Below, piece after piece: positions 31,511-43,159 of a stretch of 64,000 bases of DNA (positions within the stretch are counted from its first letter, which is position 1; the number at the start of each line of letters is the position of its first letter). Source of the DNA: Wyeomyia smithii (Eukaryota > Arthropoda > Insecta > Diptera > Culicidae). The DNA lies in the NCBI RefSeq assembly GCF_029784165.1, contig NC_073694.1, positions 81,744,801 through 81,808,800 of the forward strand, in the 5' to 3' direction. The notes beneath the pieces were generated by a model. That model saw only the letters and a list, made by a program, of their open reading frames with translations, was not told the origin of the DNA and made no database searches. The position numbers and the translations under genes are program-made.

Positions 31511-31870
31511 TCAGGAAAATGTATTAAGTAACATGTAGGGTAGGTCACGACTCGCCAAGACATCATGAACAGGAACAGATGGTCCTCTACCCTCGGCCCG
31601 GAGGGAAATTATTAATTTAGACCTGGCGTCACGGTGTACATGGCATGACCAAACAACGTGCTCTATGTCGTGATAACCTTCACCACAGGCACAGATACCA
31701 CTTTCCCCGAACCTAATACGACGGAGATGCACATAAAATCTATAGTGATTGGACATAAGCCGAGACATCATGCAAATGAAATCTCGACCTACAACTAACC
31801 ACTTAAACCACGGGCTCGTCGATACCTTGGAGTTAATGGAATGTAACCACCTTCCCAGTTCCCCTCTACA
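31511..31870 (-). pseudogene. I-clade ORF2 C-terminal Cys/His region
   Basis: The frame reads 'WLVVGRDFICMMSRLMSNHY' then 'CACGEGYHDIEHVVWSCHVH', a CxC...H...C arrangement characteristic of the C-terminus of I and R1 type ORF2 proteins, and ends 'HDVLASRDLPYMLLNTFS'. Out of frame with the RNase H segment upstream. Confidence 0.75.
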
Positions 31871-32330
31871 CCAACTGATGATCGTATTCTGACGTACAAG
31901 TGCGAAAAAATTCATTAAAAGCAATTGGTCTTTCATAAATTTCACCGTTTGTTGCGCCCACCTTAGCCAAAGAGTCCGCTTTTTCATTGCAGTGAGAAGG
32001 GACCCACACTAAGGTAATCTGAGAAGATTTTTCTGATAAAGCACTCAAATGCTCCCGTATTTTCCCCAGGAAATACGGAGAGTGCTCAACATCTTTCATT
32101 GATTGGAGAGCCTCAATAGAGCTGAGACTGTCCGTAAAGATGAAATAATGGTCCGTGGTCATTTTTTGCTAGGGTGTACTGAATTGCAGCTAATTCTGCG
32201 ACGTAGACAGACGCAGGATTATCGTGCTTATGGGAGATGGTTAAATTGTTATTGAAGATACCGAAGCCAGTGAACCCCTCGAGAAGTGATCCGTCAGTGT
32301 AGAACATGTTGTCACAGTTGATGTTACGAT
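31866..32330 (-). pseudogene. I-clade RNase H domain (frameshifted)
   Basis: All four acidic landmarks are readable: 'MFYTDGSLLEGFTGFGIF' (D), 'ASVYVAELAAIQYTL' (E), 'FIFTDSLSSIEALQSM' (D) and 'VPSHCNEKADSLAKVG' (D). The first two and last two are in different frames, with the break near 32150, so the domain is inactive though recently so. Confidence 0.85.
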
Positions 32331-32984
32331 ATTTATTGGAAAAATTTTTGGAATCTGCTGCACGTGTAAATGATCCGGGATTCCACGAGTTTCGTCTATC
32401 ATGGATGTATCGAAAAACACAGTAGAATTAGAAGTATTTAATAAGTTGACACGATTCGGAATATTCGAAGAAGGGTTAATATTCTGGGACATGTGATTGA
32501 AATACAATGTCATAAGATGGGTTTGAGAATTGAGTTCGATTACCCTTTCAAAATTTTCAATCACAGGACGGTTCAAGACCTCACATCTGATAAGAATACG
32601 AGAAGACAGGCTCCAGAAGCGGTTTTTTTATGGTAGAACTCCAGCTAAGACCTCCAGACTCATCGTATGGGTCGACTGCATGCAACCTAAGGCGATACGC
32701 AAACAACGATATTGTATTCGCTCCAGTTTGATCAAATGTGTGTTTGCTGCGGAGCGGAAGTAGAAACACCCGTACTCAATCACAGACAATATCGTTGTTT
32801 GGTAAAGCCTTATAAGGTCTCCTGGGTGGGCTCCCCACCATGATCCGGTTATTGTACGAAGAAAATTCACTCTTTGTTGACATTTTTTCTTCGGATACCT
32901 AATGTGACAACTCCAAGTGCCTTTAGAGTCGAACCAGACACCAAGATACTTGTGTATCAAAACCTGAAAAATCGTTTTACCCAT
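32241..32984 (-). pseudogene. I-clade reverse transcriptase thumb and connection
   Basis: Contains 'HKYLGVWFDSKGTWSCHIRY', 'TITGSWWGAHPGDLIRLYQT' and 'RCLRIALGCMQSTHTMSLEV', followed by a connection ('NRPVIENFERVIELNSQTHL'). This follows the palm domain in I-element ORF2. A frameshift near 32580-32630 divides it. Confidence 0.8.
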
Positions 32985-33036
32985 TAATTGTGGCTGGAGC
33001 TGAGCAGGTTCATGCTTCCCAGAAAAAACTACTATT

Positions 33037-33839
33037 TCAGTCTTCTCCGGAGAGAATACCTAGCTGTAAAGCCCAAGCAGACAAATTGTCCAAGGTATCT
33101 TGCAATGGTCCTTGCAAATCACCATGTGTAAAATGCATATGCTTTTTGGACAGCAAATTATGCAAAAAATTGTTTAAAATTGGTGAAAATCCTTGTCGGT
33201 GGAGTTTACCCGAAAGAATGTCAATTGAAACGGAATCAAAAGCCCCCTTAAAGTCCAAGAACGCTGACGCCATTTGTTCTTTGCGTGCATACGCCAGCTG
33301 AATATCTGTTGAAAGCAACGCAAGACAATCATTCGTCCCTTTGGCACGGCGGAAGCCAAACTGAGTATCTGATAGTAGACCATTTGATTCGACCCAATGG
33401 TCTATGCGATGTAGTATCATTTTTTCCAGATACAATTACCGGATATAGAATAGCATTGCAATCGGCCTATAAGAGTTGTGATCAGAAGCTGGTTTCCCGG
33501 TTTTTGGATGGCAATCACTTGCCTCCAATCCTGCGATACAATGTTTTGCTCTAGGAACTTACTGAACAAGTTCAACAAGCGCCTCTTGGCATTGCCGGGT
33601 AGCTTCTTTAACAAGTTGAATTTGATTCTATCTAATCCAGGTGCGTTATTGTTACAGGACAGGAGGGCAACTGAAAATTCTGCCATCGTAAAAGGTGATT
33701 CTATCGCGTCGTGGCCCGGAGACGCATCGCGAACGAAGTTTTGCGCAGGAACAGAGTCCTGACATACTTTCCTGGCAAAATGAAATATCCACCTACTTGA
33801 AGACTCCTCGCTTTCGTTGACCGTTGGGCGATTTCGCAT
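33037..33839 (-). pseudogene. I-clade reverse transcriptase palm, catalytic block deleted
   Basis: Two frames read the early reverse transcriptase motifs: 'MAEFSVALLSCNNNAPGLDR', 'LPGNAKRRLLNLFSKFLEQN', 'DTQFGFRRAKGTNDCLALLS' and 'ASAFLDFKGAFDSVSIDILS'. After 'KKHMHFTHGDLQ' the frame jumps directly to 'GPLQDTLDNLSAWALQLG', skipping the part that holds the PQGS and (Y/F)xDD motifs. The enzyme is therefore dead regardless of frameshifts. Confidence 0.8.
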
Positions 33840-34546
33840 TCTTCAGGCTGTGTTCCAAAGAGTGCTCATCGATGTCTCCCTCGACGTCTCGTTCACGAAC
33901 CGACGGCAATATCCGCGTTTCTTTGCTTTAGCCAAACTTTTAAACTTGGTATCAAGCTACGAAAAACGTTTAAAGTCGTCGGCATTGTCTGTATCCCGGA
34001 AGTTCAGATACGCGTCGGATCTTTGCGTGTAGACATCGGAGCACTCTTTGTCCCACCACGGAGTGGGTGGCGGTTCTTTGATCGTTACGCCGGGATATTT
34101 CTTCGTTTGGGCTTGCAACGCGGCGTTGAGAATCAAGCCCGCAAGGAGGTTATATTATTCAAGTGGTGGATGATGTTAAATCGAGTCTACAGCTTCTAAA
34201 ACCATTTGCTCGTATAACTTCCAATTGATATTCCGTGTGAGGTCATACGGAATATCAATTGGTCGCGTGCGAGTTGACCTGTTAGTAATTGAAATTAGAA
34301 TAGGCAAATGGCCACTACCGTGAGGATCAAGGATTACCTTCCATGTGCAATCAAACCGTACCGACGTCGAACAGAAGGATAGATCCAAGTTTCGCAAAGG
34401 GAAAATGCATCGCATTTGTTTTTATTTATCAAAACTTTAAATGAATCACTTTTTGGTAAAATACCTCTACAATTCCGCTGTAAGACAGAGATAGAATCCT
34501 TCAGATCAGCAGATGAATTAGCCATCGAAGGATACGATCGCTGCAA
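33840..34546 (-). pseudogene. I-clade endonuclease remnant and linker
   Basis: The N-terminal end ('ISVLQRNCRGILPKSDSFKV', 'CDAFSLCETW') is followed almost at once by the C-terminal end ('LDLSFCSTSV', 'GSGHLPILISI', a variant of the SDH motif); the central part of the domain is missing. The linker to the reverse transcriptase follows at 34170-33840 ('PPPTPWWDKECSDVY' by manual reading). Confidence 0.7.
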
Positions 34547-34807
34547 GGAGGGGCCATTGAGCAGTCAACTGCTTAAAAAATGTTCTAACTGTTGGGAGAA
34601 ATGCTGTAAGTAAAATTTTAATTGGATCGGGTTCATTGAAAGTTTCAAAAATCCAGTCCACAATGTCAGAAAAATCACCAGTCAAAAGGAACAACTGGGG
34701 TTTTAGATATTCCAGGAAGTGCTGGGAACTCCGTTTGGGACTTTAAATTTGCAAGCCCAGGAGGAGTTTGTTTCGGCTTTTCCGCAGCACTTTTAGATTT
34801 GTTCGTA

Positions 34808-35654
34808 TTATTCATTCCATCTTAGGGCCTTAGAAACCTTAGAGCCTTTCCTGGAAAACTTAGGAGAGGAAATATTTTCCCTCTTTCTAGATTCCTCAGG
34901 ATTGGCGTAAGTCGTTTCTGCTGGTGGATCGTCAGAGTTCGTTTCATCCGAAGACAGCAGATCAAAGGGGTTCGATGTTATGGTAGAAGTGGTCACGGTC
35001 TTCTTAAGAATCTCAGCGTAAGAGCGCTTTGAGCGCTCGTTAAGAGACCGCTTGATTTTATCTCTGCGTTGCATGTACACCGGGCATGTGGAATGCTCAT
35101 GCAGATTTTCTCCGCAGTGAATACACTTTTCAGCGTTTACACTGCAAGAATCATTCGCATGAGTCTCCCCATACTTGCCACACCGTGCCTTATTGCAGCA
35201 GTAGGCAGCTGTATGAACTAACTGCTTGCAATTGGTGCAATCGTGCCAAAACACGGGGCACATACAAACGCACAAGCAGACGAACCCGGTTGATCGAGAC
35301 GTGGCTAGGGAGAGCAGATCCGGTCAACGTAACGCGAAACGAGTCTGACGGAGTGTATACTTTTTTACCGCTGACGAGCGACATAGACCGTAATTGCTTA
35401 CAATCCAATATCTTCGCCTCAGTATTGGAGTTCTTGAAGCAACCGGTGCCTCTTCCCAGATAACACTCGACAGACAGACTCGAATCGGTTATTACACCGT
35501 CGATCTCCACTTCTCGTGCGGGTACATACACTATACAGTGACTAAAGCAGTGACAGAGAGGGAGTGAACAGGAGGGACAGGGTCGGGCGGGTTTGGAGAC
35601 GGGGGATCGGGGGCTAAGGGATCCACATCCATTGCGCTCAAACTGGCGCAACAA
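34808..35654 (-). pseudogene. I-clade ORF1 (gag-like) with zinc knuckles, frameshifted
   Basis: The upstream frame (35654-35190) carries 'CKQLRSMSLVSGKKVYTPSD' and 'HVSINRVRLLVRLYVPRV'. The downstream frame (35275-34808) has CCHC knuckles 'CTNCKQLVHTAAYC', 'CGKYGETHANDSC' (second Cys lost) and 'CIHCGENLHEHSTC', then a Ser/Thr-rich tail. Gag-like ORF1 proteins coat the element RNA. A frameshift near 35270 breaks it. Confidence 0.8.
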
Positions 35655-35800
35655 TACAGTGGCAAAGAATCACGTACCTCTTCTTCTTTGTTGTCTTCAA
35701 TAGCACAATCACTGAGTCTTTCGGTGCTGGAACGGGCAGCTTCGCAGCGACACGGTTAAAGCACAATAGCAGGATGACCTTCACTGCGGATTATCAGTCT

Positions 35801-37290
35801 ATCTTCACACCGCACTTCGCACTCTTTGAAACGCGACCGAGTAAACAATGCTTTTTCGACTTTTACTATATAGTAGCGATTTTATACAGTGTTGCTGATT
35901 ATCGCTTCATTACACCCAAGTACGTTGTCTGCAACCAGAAGTACTCAGTACAGTGGCAACAGAGCATGCACTCATAAATGAAACGAACGTGTTGATCGTC
36001 CCGTGCCATCGTGAGTGACTTACGAATGAGAAGCTTTTTTTCTCTTCCTCACTTCGGACCCGATGAGATCAATAGGAGTGGAAGACAAAGGTTTTTTTTT
36101 GTGGTAATCTTATCACTCACAATACTCAGATCATTCGTATCATTCACTTCATTTGCATCGAATGATTCGCATCAGTCATATTCTTCGGGTCTTTTTTTTT
36201 CTGGGTGAACCGAAGCGATTAGCTTTCTTCAGCCAACAGTGCTGCGTAGTTGTGGTTTGTAAAAATAAAAAGAGTCTAGCAGTGATGAACTGCGGCGCGT
36301 TAAAAACAAAGTTGAGGCATGTTGTGGAGGAATAGGCTGATGTCACAGGGGCAATATAATATCGGTGCCTTACCGATGTTTTCAGTTTTGTTAAATTCAT
36401 TGTAAATTTTAGAAACCTAAAATGTATTTTTTTCTTTTTCAAACATCTCAAAACATACGTGCGAATATCTAAACAAATCCCTAAACTGTATTCCGCAAAA
36501 TTTATTCTGTCAAGAATACATCCCTTCTCAGATGTATCGAATACCCTATCCGATAAACAGAGAATTCGCTTGCTCGTCCTATGCGGTGACGATTGTTTGG
36601 GTCTTGTACGAATCTCTTCTCACCAAAACCAACGGTGTTTTTTCCTCGTAAACGTCATTGGTTTGTCCCGACGCTTCGTTCGCCTCATTAGATTCGTTCG
36701 CTTCGTTCGGCCATAAGTCGAATTGCTGGTGAGTAACTTTTTCTCGGGTGGCCGAATGTGGTAACTCAGTGCGATACAATAGCAGGAGAAGAAGTAAAGA
36801 ATAAAATAAACCCAAACAGTTCATTGAGCACTGTTATTCGCACTTGATGATGCGATAGGCTGCAGCTATAGTACCAAGTCACTAGTGAGCAGCGACGATG
36901 ATGAATCATGAATGATTGTGATAATCAGCAACTTTGATTTTATAGCGAGACAACCACTCAATGCGTCCGTAGTTGCCGAGCGTTCGGGACGGAATGATTG
37001 AGGAATATTGTTATATGTTGTTTGAAATATAATTTAATAGGAAATTGTTGTTTCAATGACAGAACAAATACTTACTGCTAGCCAATGAAAAAAAGCGATG
37101 CTAACTGTTCTTCGGACGATAACTCAAAACAAAATAAACATGGTAATTGTTAAAATCTGAGTTGATATTACCCATCGTGATTAGTCACTTTTTGACATTT
37201 TGCGTATAAATACCAAATTGAGTTAATCTTAATCAGAATTGAGTAAAAACAACGGAGTGTGTGCTAATTATTGCATTATGGCAAAAATGA
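35801..37290. other. Intronic stretch, mostly unique-looking
   Basis: May include the I-element 5' UTR up to about 35990. No supported coding region. Runs of T/C and a 'cgttcgcctcattagattcg'-type short repeat occur near 36670-36710. Open frames of 60-90 codons here overlap on both strands and have no motif. Confidence 0.45.
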
Positions 37291-38775
37291 ACATTAGGGT
37301 GGCAATGAATATCGACTTTTCGAATTTCGTTAAGAAATTCCGACTACTCGAAAAAATAAATTTCATAAATTTTGATATCGAATAATTCATGAACCACTAC
37401 TTATGCTTTTCTTCATAAGTCGGAAAAGTTAATCTTTAACCGCATTGAAGCAATATTTTTCTTGTGAACAAGATAACGCAGTCAAGTATTCAAAGAAAAG
37501 CAGCTTCGAAAAATCTTGAAGTTGTTTGAACACCGCGTTTCGATTAAAAAATACCGTAAAACGGGGTATCATTGATCAGTGGGGTAACATTGATCAGCTT
37601 TACCCTTCTCATGAATAGTTGAAATAAAACTGCTCCGTGATTACTTTTGCTAAATTTAAGTATAACTTCTTAGTCTTGTGTCATTCGAGGTCTAAAATGA
37701 AATATTGGTTGAAATTTTTGTTTTGTTTTGATGACCAAATTTTAAAATTAATTTGACCGTTATATTTCTTACTCTCAGTAAGTGCCAAAAAAGCACTTTA
37801 TACCAGTTGAACATGGAACATTTCGTATTCATTGACATGTTTTCCAAATCCGTTATTTAATTTTCTCAATCAACTAGAAAAAAAATAGTCAAATTTATTA
37901 CATTTACAGTTAATTAATTCATATTTGTTAAGAAATTCCAGTTTTATGCTCAAGCCAAGACAACATCCTGGCCTACGCCAATTTTCAGGAAAATCAGTTC
38001 AGTTTATTCAAGGTTATACTCATTTTATGTTTTCTGACATCAATTTATGGCCGGCCTATTTTATCGACCAGCAATATCTAACAGATGTATCTTAGGGTTC
38101 CCCTTTCTTACTAACATTTCCCTTATCACGTAACATTCATGAAGGCATGTTGAGTCTCTTAAGTAAATCTATCTATTTTTTTCCTCATCTATGGCTTCTT
38201 AAGTAAATGTTGGACCAAAATATCTTTTCCAGTTCTCCAATAGTTGGAAAGACGTAGCCAGTACGGCAGCAAGTCTCTGGACATATTTAACCTTTATTCA
38301 ATGACATGCAATTAGGGTCAAACTTTCATGTTGGTGCTCACGAAACGTGGGAGATTTTTCCTTGTAAACAGAGTATTGTAAATGATAGATGAGTAAATCA
38401 CATCGTCACATCATTTCAAATTAGAAGTGGCTGAGCATATTTTAACGAGGAACCGAATTCGGATAACATTTACATGCTCCGCTTCGTTGATCTCTATCTC
38501 TAGAAATTAAACGTAACTAAAAGCGAGGCTGTGCGAGACTTCGAATAATTTTGTTTAACTTCGCAAAACTTTCTCAAAACTGAATGAAATTGCAGAGAAT
38601 TTTCGTAGAATTTCGCTAAATTCCGTACGAAATTTCACGAAACTAGACTTCCAATTCCGGCACCTACGAAATTTCAATTTCAAACTTCGAACCGAATGTC
38701 CGACGCAAATTATCACATTATTCAAGGGATATGATTATCAAATTGGTACATATGATTATCATGTCATACAAATTT
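37291..38775. other. Intronic stretch without recognised gene
   Basis: 'ttagggtggcaatgaatatc' near 37295 resembles a hAT-type end, and 'ggggtatcattgatcagtgg' near 37566 echoes the terminus at 25911-25971, but neither has a partner I could fix. No coding frame. Confidence 0.4.
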
Positions 38776-39092
38776 TGTATACACTAAAGTCGCGTTTTTA
38801 CGCGGGGGATACGTGCCGCGTAAATTCCGGAATCCGCGTAAAAAAAACCGCGTAAATTCCGGAATCCGCGTAAACAAACCGCGTAAATTCCGGAATCCGC
38901 GTAAAAGAAAACCACGTAAATTCCGGAATCCGCGTAAAAAAAACATCGTCAATTTTGCATTCCGAGTGAAGGGAAACCGAAATCCGGGCAAAAAAAATAC
39001 CGCGTAAATTCCGGAATCCGCGTAAAAAAAACCGCGTAAATTCCGGAATCCGCGTAAAAAACCCGCGTAAAAAGCGACCTTAGTGTATTTAA
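38776..39092. mobile_element. Minisatellite enclosed by inverted terminal repeats
   Basis: Seven or so copies of 'cgcgtaaattccggaatccg' (period about 30-33 bp, separated by A runs) lie between ends that are inverted repeats: 'atacactaaagtcgcg' plus 'tttttacgcggg' on the left (38776-38804) and the complement, with one mismatch and one gap, on the right (about 39062-39090). One central unit is diverged (38945-38990). The unit itself is partly palindromic. ORFs on both strands are by-products. Confidence 0.85.
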
Positions 39093-39958
39093 GCTATTGT
39101 AGAAGAGTATTGAAAATTCGCATTTTTATTTCCGTTCGAATCAATTCGAAATTCGAATCAACGTTCGAACGCTCCTTCATTTATCTTATTTGTAAATGAG
39201 AACAGCATTTTCCAATTCAGTCGAATCTATCTTTACGTACCTACGAATGTCTGATATGGCCGCAAGCAAGAATAAAGATGAATACCTTCGAAAATCGTGT
39301 CAGAAGATTATAACTGTCCTACTTTATTAATTAATTCATTCTCGTTTCGGTATGATTTCTACTTATAAAGCATATAAAACCATTCCTAACTTATTATGTG
39401 TTCGTTTATATTAATCACATTTTGACATGTTTTGTTTTGAGATATCACCTATTTTAATCAGCTTCAATAAAACTTTCTCATAATGCATAAAAAATATTTT
39501 GTATTCCATAATCAATACATTTTTTGTGTTATTCTATGACATATTGCACATACAAAATAATTAATCGTATCACTATAACAACAGAATTTCGCTGCAGTTC
39601 ATTCGACTCGGCCTCAACAAAGTTTGAAGATGGTTTTAATCGATTCCACTATAAAAAGCACTCAGCAAACTTACGGAGAAGCGAATGTGTACGAAAATAA
39701 AACCTAATGAAAAGTTCAAGGTTGTTCTCTCCTCTCAGTCAGTTTACACGTTGAAATACAGTCGAACAGAAGAGCTTGTGTAGACTTGCTCGCTCGTCAG
39801 AGTGTACTGTCGGTCGTCTGCTTTCACACCGGCCATTCATTAATGTAACTTTTATCCGCTAGCTATTCCTTCGTGTCTTTCTCTCATATGCTTCCGCAAT
39901 TCTGCTTCCCATCGTCTGTCAACTTTATATGTTGTATCGCATACTATATCCACAGATT
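39093..39958. other. Intronic AT-rich stretch
   Basis: No repeat family or coding region recognised. Confidence 0.45.
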
Positions 39959-40292
39959 ACAGACATTCACACGAAACATGTAAAGGTTTTGGACGAGTAG
40001 TGGGAAGTAGTAAGCAAGTAAAGCAAAGCTAGGTAATGTCATAAATTTATGTTCTGCACTCTTCTTACTTGTATAACGTTAGTCGGGAGAGTTTTTTTGT
40101 TTATTTTAATTTTTTCAAAATGTTTACAGACATTCACACGAAACATGTAAAGGTTCTGGACGAGTAAGGGGAAGTAGTAAGCAAGTAAAGCAAAGCTAGG
40201 TAATGTCATAAATTTATGTTCTGCACTCTTCTTACTTGTATAACGTTAGTCGGGAGAGTTTTTTTGTTTATTTTAATTTTTTCAAAATGTTT
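39959..40292 (+). repeat. 167-bp tandem duplication
   Basis: The segment starting 'agacattcacacgaaacatg' at 39961 repeats at 40128 with an exact 167-bp period and only about two or three differences over the whole unit. It is therefore a very recent duplication, or an assembly duplication. Confidence 0.92.
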
Positions 40293-40630
40293 TATATTTA
40301 TTTCCAATATACTTCATTCATAGTCGATTACGGTGCTCCCACAGACCGTTATTATAAAAAAAATGCACCAAAGAATTTGAGTACACCATTCGATTCGTTA
40401 TGACGTCCAGAATGTCTGGTCAAAATTTCAAAATCATCGTACGGTACATTTTTGAGTAATGCCCTTTTGAAGGTTGTAAAGTACAAACAAGTGATATAAA
40501 AACGACGAAATACTTATTGTAAAGCACGTTTTTCAACTCACTTTTTTTGACCCGCTGACCAGCTGACTACTTTTATCAGTCCTGCTTTTCAAATGAAATA
40601 AATGTTGACACCAAATGTCTTAGAATAGCA
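40293..40630. other. Intronic stretch
   Basis: No gene or element recognised. Confidence 0.45.
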
Positions 40631-40854
40631 TATTATGTATTAAGTTGAAAATTGGAATTGTCGACTAGCGACATTCAATTTTACTCTCATACCGTACATT
40701 ATACTTAACGTCGGAAGTAGTGCGCTGTATAGCGCTTCTGATTTCCTAAACAGCGCATTACTTCCGACGTATATTCCGAGGTATAATGTACGGTATGCGA
40801 GAAAAATCGAATGCCTTTAGTTGACAACTCCAATTTTCAACTTAATGCATAATA
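40631..40854. repeat. Long near-perfect hairpin, arms about 98 and 105 bp
   Basis: The left arm (40631-40728) and right arm (40750-40854) are complementary with a 21-base loop. Landmarks: 'taagttgaaaattggaattg' pairs with 'caactccaattttcaactta', 'ataccgtacattata' with 'tataatgtacggtat', and 'cgtcggaagtagtgcgctg' with 'cagcgcattacttccgacg'. A few mismatches and one 7-8 base bulge occur. It may be a hairpin-type MITE; a transcript would form a long double-stranded RNA. Confidence 0.9.
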
Positions 40855-42740
40855 TAACGTCGAAATCTAGTGTTATCTATAAAAATTGAATGGACTCTGT
40901 GGGACTTCTCAAGATGGCAAATTGAATTGAAACCGGGGTCGAAAACTGGTCAGGAATTGGGGATAGAAAGTTGCAAGTTTATGGAGAAATGCTGGTGAAA
41001 TTTTGGGTTTGGGACGAACTTGCTATACGGAGCAGTTAATTGAAAAAACATCACTATCTTGCCACAAAATAGAGCATATATTGTTTTTGGTTTTTTTGAA
41101 AAACAAATTTTTGTTCATATTTCAAATTCGTATTTTTCCTGTAAATTACACAATTTGACTGTAAAAAAAACTATTTTTGATGTAAATACAATCAGAAATG
41201 TTCTTAGAAAACCCCATAATCGTTTGCGAGATTTTTCAAGAAAACATTTTATTTATTTTATTTGTTGCTGCATACGACTTTTTACATGCTTTTTGTTTTG
41301 CAACTGGCCTTAGAGCACGATGCTGGAAAAAGTAAAATTTATGAAGATTTTTTTTCGAAACCAGAATGATTTGTTTGATTGGTGCGATGTTTTCGACAAA
41401 GTTGTTGGCAGTAGTTGAGTATCAAAAATATTCTAAATTAAACATTTCAAAGAGCTGATTTTTAAAAAATATTATTATATTTTTTTAAAAGTGCATAACG
41501 TAAACTAAACATTGATGATCATGGAGAAATAAAAACTTGAAATTCTTTAGAAAAAATCCTAATTAAAAGGATTTGGAAAAATTTCAGGAAACATTATTTT
41601 TCTTGAATAGTTTAAAAGAAAAAAGAAAAATAAATTTGTTTCCTTTTCAACGGTTTCTGCAAGACATGTTCGTGCAGTAAAAGACTTTTAATTTGAAAAA
41701 TAATAATTTGAGATCTTACTCCTGATTTCCAGGTAATTTTTTTAGGTTTTAAAATCACTTATTTTGAAATGTTAGTCCCCAATGTCCTTTTTTTATCAGC
41801 TTGACCATTTTGAGCGCTGGATGCAAACAAGTTGAAGATATTGGCAGATGACCAGAGAGATGCAAATCAAAATGCTGAAAAAGTTGTGAATTCACATCTG
41901 AAAAGTTTTGAATCTATGTAACGCGTGATAAACGAAATATGTACAGTTAAATCGCAGTATTTTTCCTGAACGTAAAATAACATTATCTTTAATTTGAGAT
42001 AAATAACGCAAAGCCATGTCACAAGTTTTGTTCCCTAAATAATCAATTCAATCAAAATATTTTTTACTCTTAGGTTAAGTAGTTTTATGTTCACCCTCAA
42101 CTTTCCATGACTTTTGCTGATGATTTGAACAACGGAAGTGCTGTTTTGTTTGTTGTTGTTCCCCTAATAGGTTGTTATGCGTTGAATAAAAACGATGCTT
42201 ATATCATATTTCGAGAAGACAGATAGACACACATAATGAATGCACAAAATAGCTAATACGATTATTGACTGCTGAATGGAAGATTTGCAAATTTGAGAAA
42301 ATCGCAAAAATTATATTTAACCTGTCTACAATGGAGAGGCAAAAGTTGCATTTTATGTAACTAATCAACTGTTTGTGTAGAATGTCCCGAGCAAATTCGG
42401 TAGAAGTGATATGCGCTATTACTTCCAATTTAAGGTTCAAAAATTGACGTTCAACCGTCGATAGAACATAACCTAGGTACCGTTTTTGACAATCGGGAAT
42501 TTCTTGCAATCATGCGGGAACAAGTCGGGAAAAATGCGGCAACTCGAAAATGTAAAATGAGTGGCCACCCTACATACGGACAGCGACTTATTTTTATGTA
42601 TATAGAAGAAGAAGAAGATAAGATATAAGATAACGGGTGACAACCAAAATTTTGGATTTTTTTTCTAGTGCTGTAAAGAAAGGTATATGTATTTTTTTTA
42701 TCATTCTTTCATCTTACACATAAATAAATATCATACAGAT
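40855..42740. other. Intronic AT-rich stretch
   Basis: No supported coding region: the frames at 41059 (84 codons) and 42204 (101 codons, minus) show no domain. 42480-42585 ends 'gagtggccaccctac', which resembles transposon ends seen at 30535. Confidence 0.4.
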
Positions 42741-42966
42741 CAGAGGCGTCGCGTGGCTGATTCCGTCACATGTGCACCAAACATTCATTTAAGTTCTCTC
42801 CTTAAATGAAAAAAGAAAATCGAACCAAAGTAGATATACGATGCTTTAAATTGGAGGGTTTCGCTACTACGCTTACTTGTTTTTTTAGGTTATCCTATTT
42901 CGATAATTGCATATGTCCGGATATTGGGGAATAGGGTATTTTGCACAGGTGGACCCGACGCCACTG
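42741..42966. mobile_element. hAT-like MITE, 226 bp
   Basis: Ends 'CAGAGGCGTCGCG' and, on the other strand, 'CAGTGGCGTCGGG', a type common in hAT-group MITEs. The flanking 8-mers ATACAGAT (42733-42740) and GTACAGAT (42967-42974) differ at one base and fit the hAT target pattern. No ORF. Confidence 0.75.
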
Positions 42967-43159
42967 GTACAGATATTTTGACACTCCAAAATCGAATATA
43001 TATATGTCTCATCATTAAAATAATTACAACAGACATTCAATGGGTTGTTCATTCCATATAGAGTGCGGTGATTCGAGCTGCAGAAAAAATCAGGTTGACG
43101 TAGCACTCGAAGCGGGGCGTAAAAACGCAGTTCTTCACGAATGTTAGCGCATTCGATTG

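Larger units (their letters stand above)
30990..35800 (-). mobile_element. I-clade non-LTR retrotransposon (MosquI-like), minus strand, with internal deletions
   Basis: From about 35800 downward: ORF1 with three zinc knuckles, ORF2 endonuclease (only its two ends left), linker, reverse transcriptase (lacking the catalytic block), RNase H and a C-terminal Cys/His region. The 3' UTR carries AATAAA and a run of nine A (minus strand) ending at about 30990. The presence of RNase H places it in the I group rather than Jockey or RTE; I elements called MosquI are known in Aedes. The 5' boundary is uncertain. Confidence 0.85.

Noticed and set aside
38764..39007. Arg-rich repeat proteins on both strands
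   Set aside because: By-products of the GC-rich minisatellite; open on both strands equally.
42204..42509. 101-codon minus-strand frame as a small gene
   Set aside because: AT-rich composition typical of chance ORFs here, no motif and no supporting splice or repeat evidence.
37295..42586. One 5.3-kb transposon with 'tagggtggc' ends
   Set aside because: The end similarity is only about ten bases, no target duplication was found, and the interval contains independent elements but no transposase.
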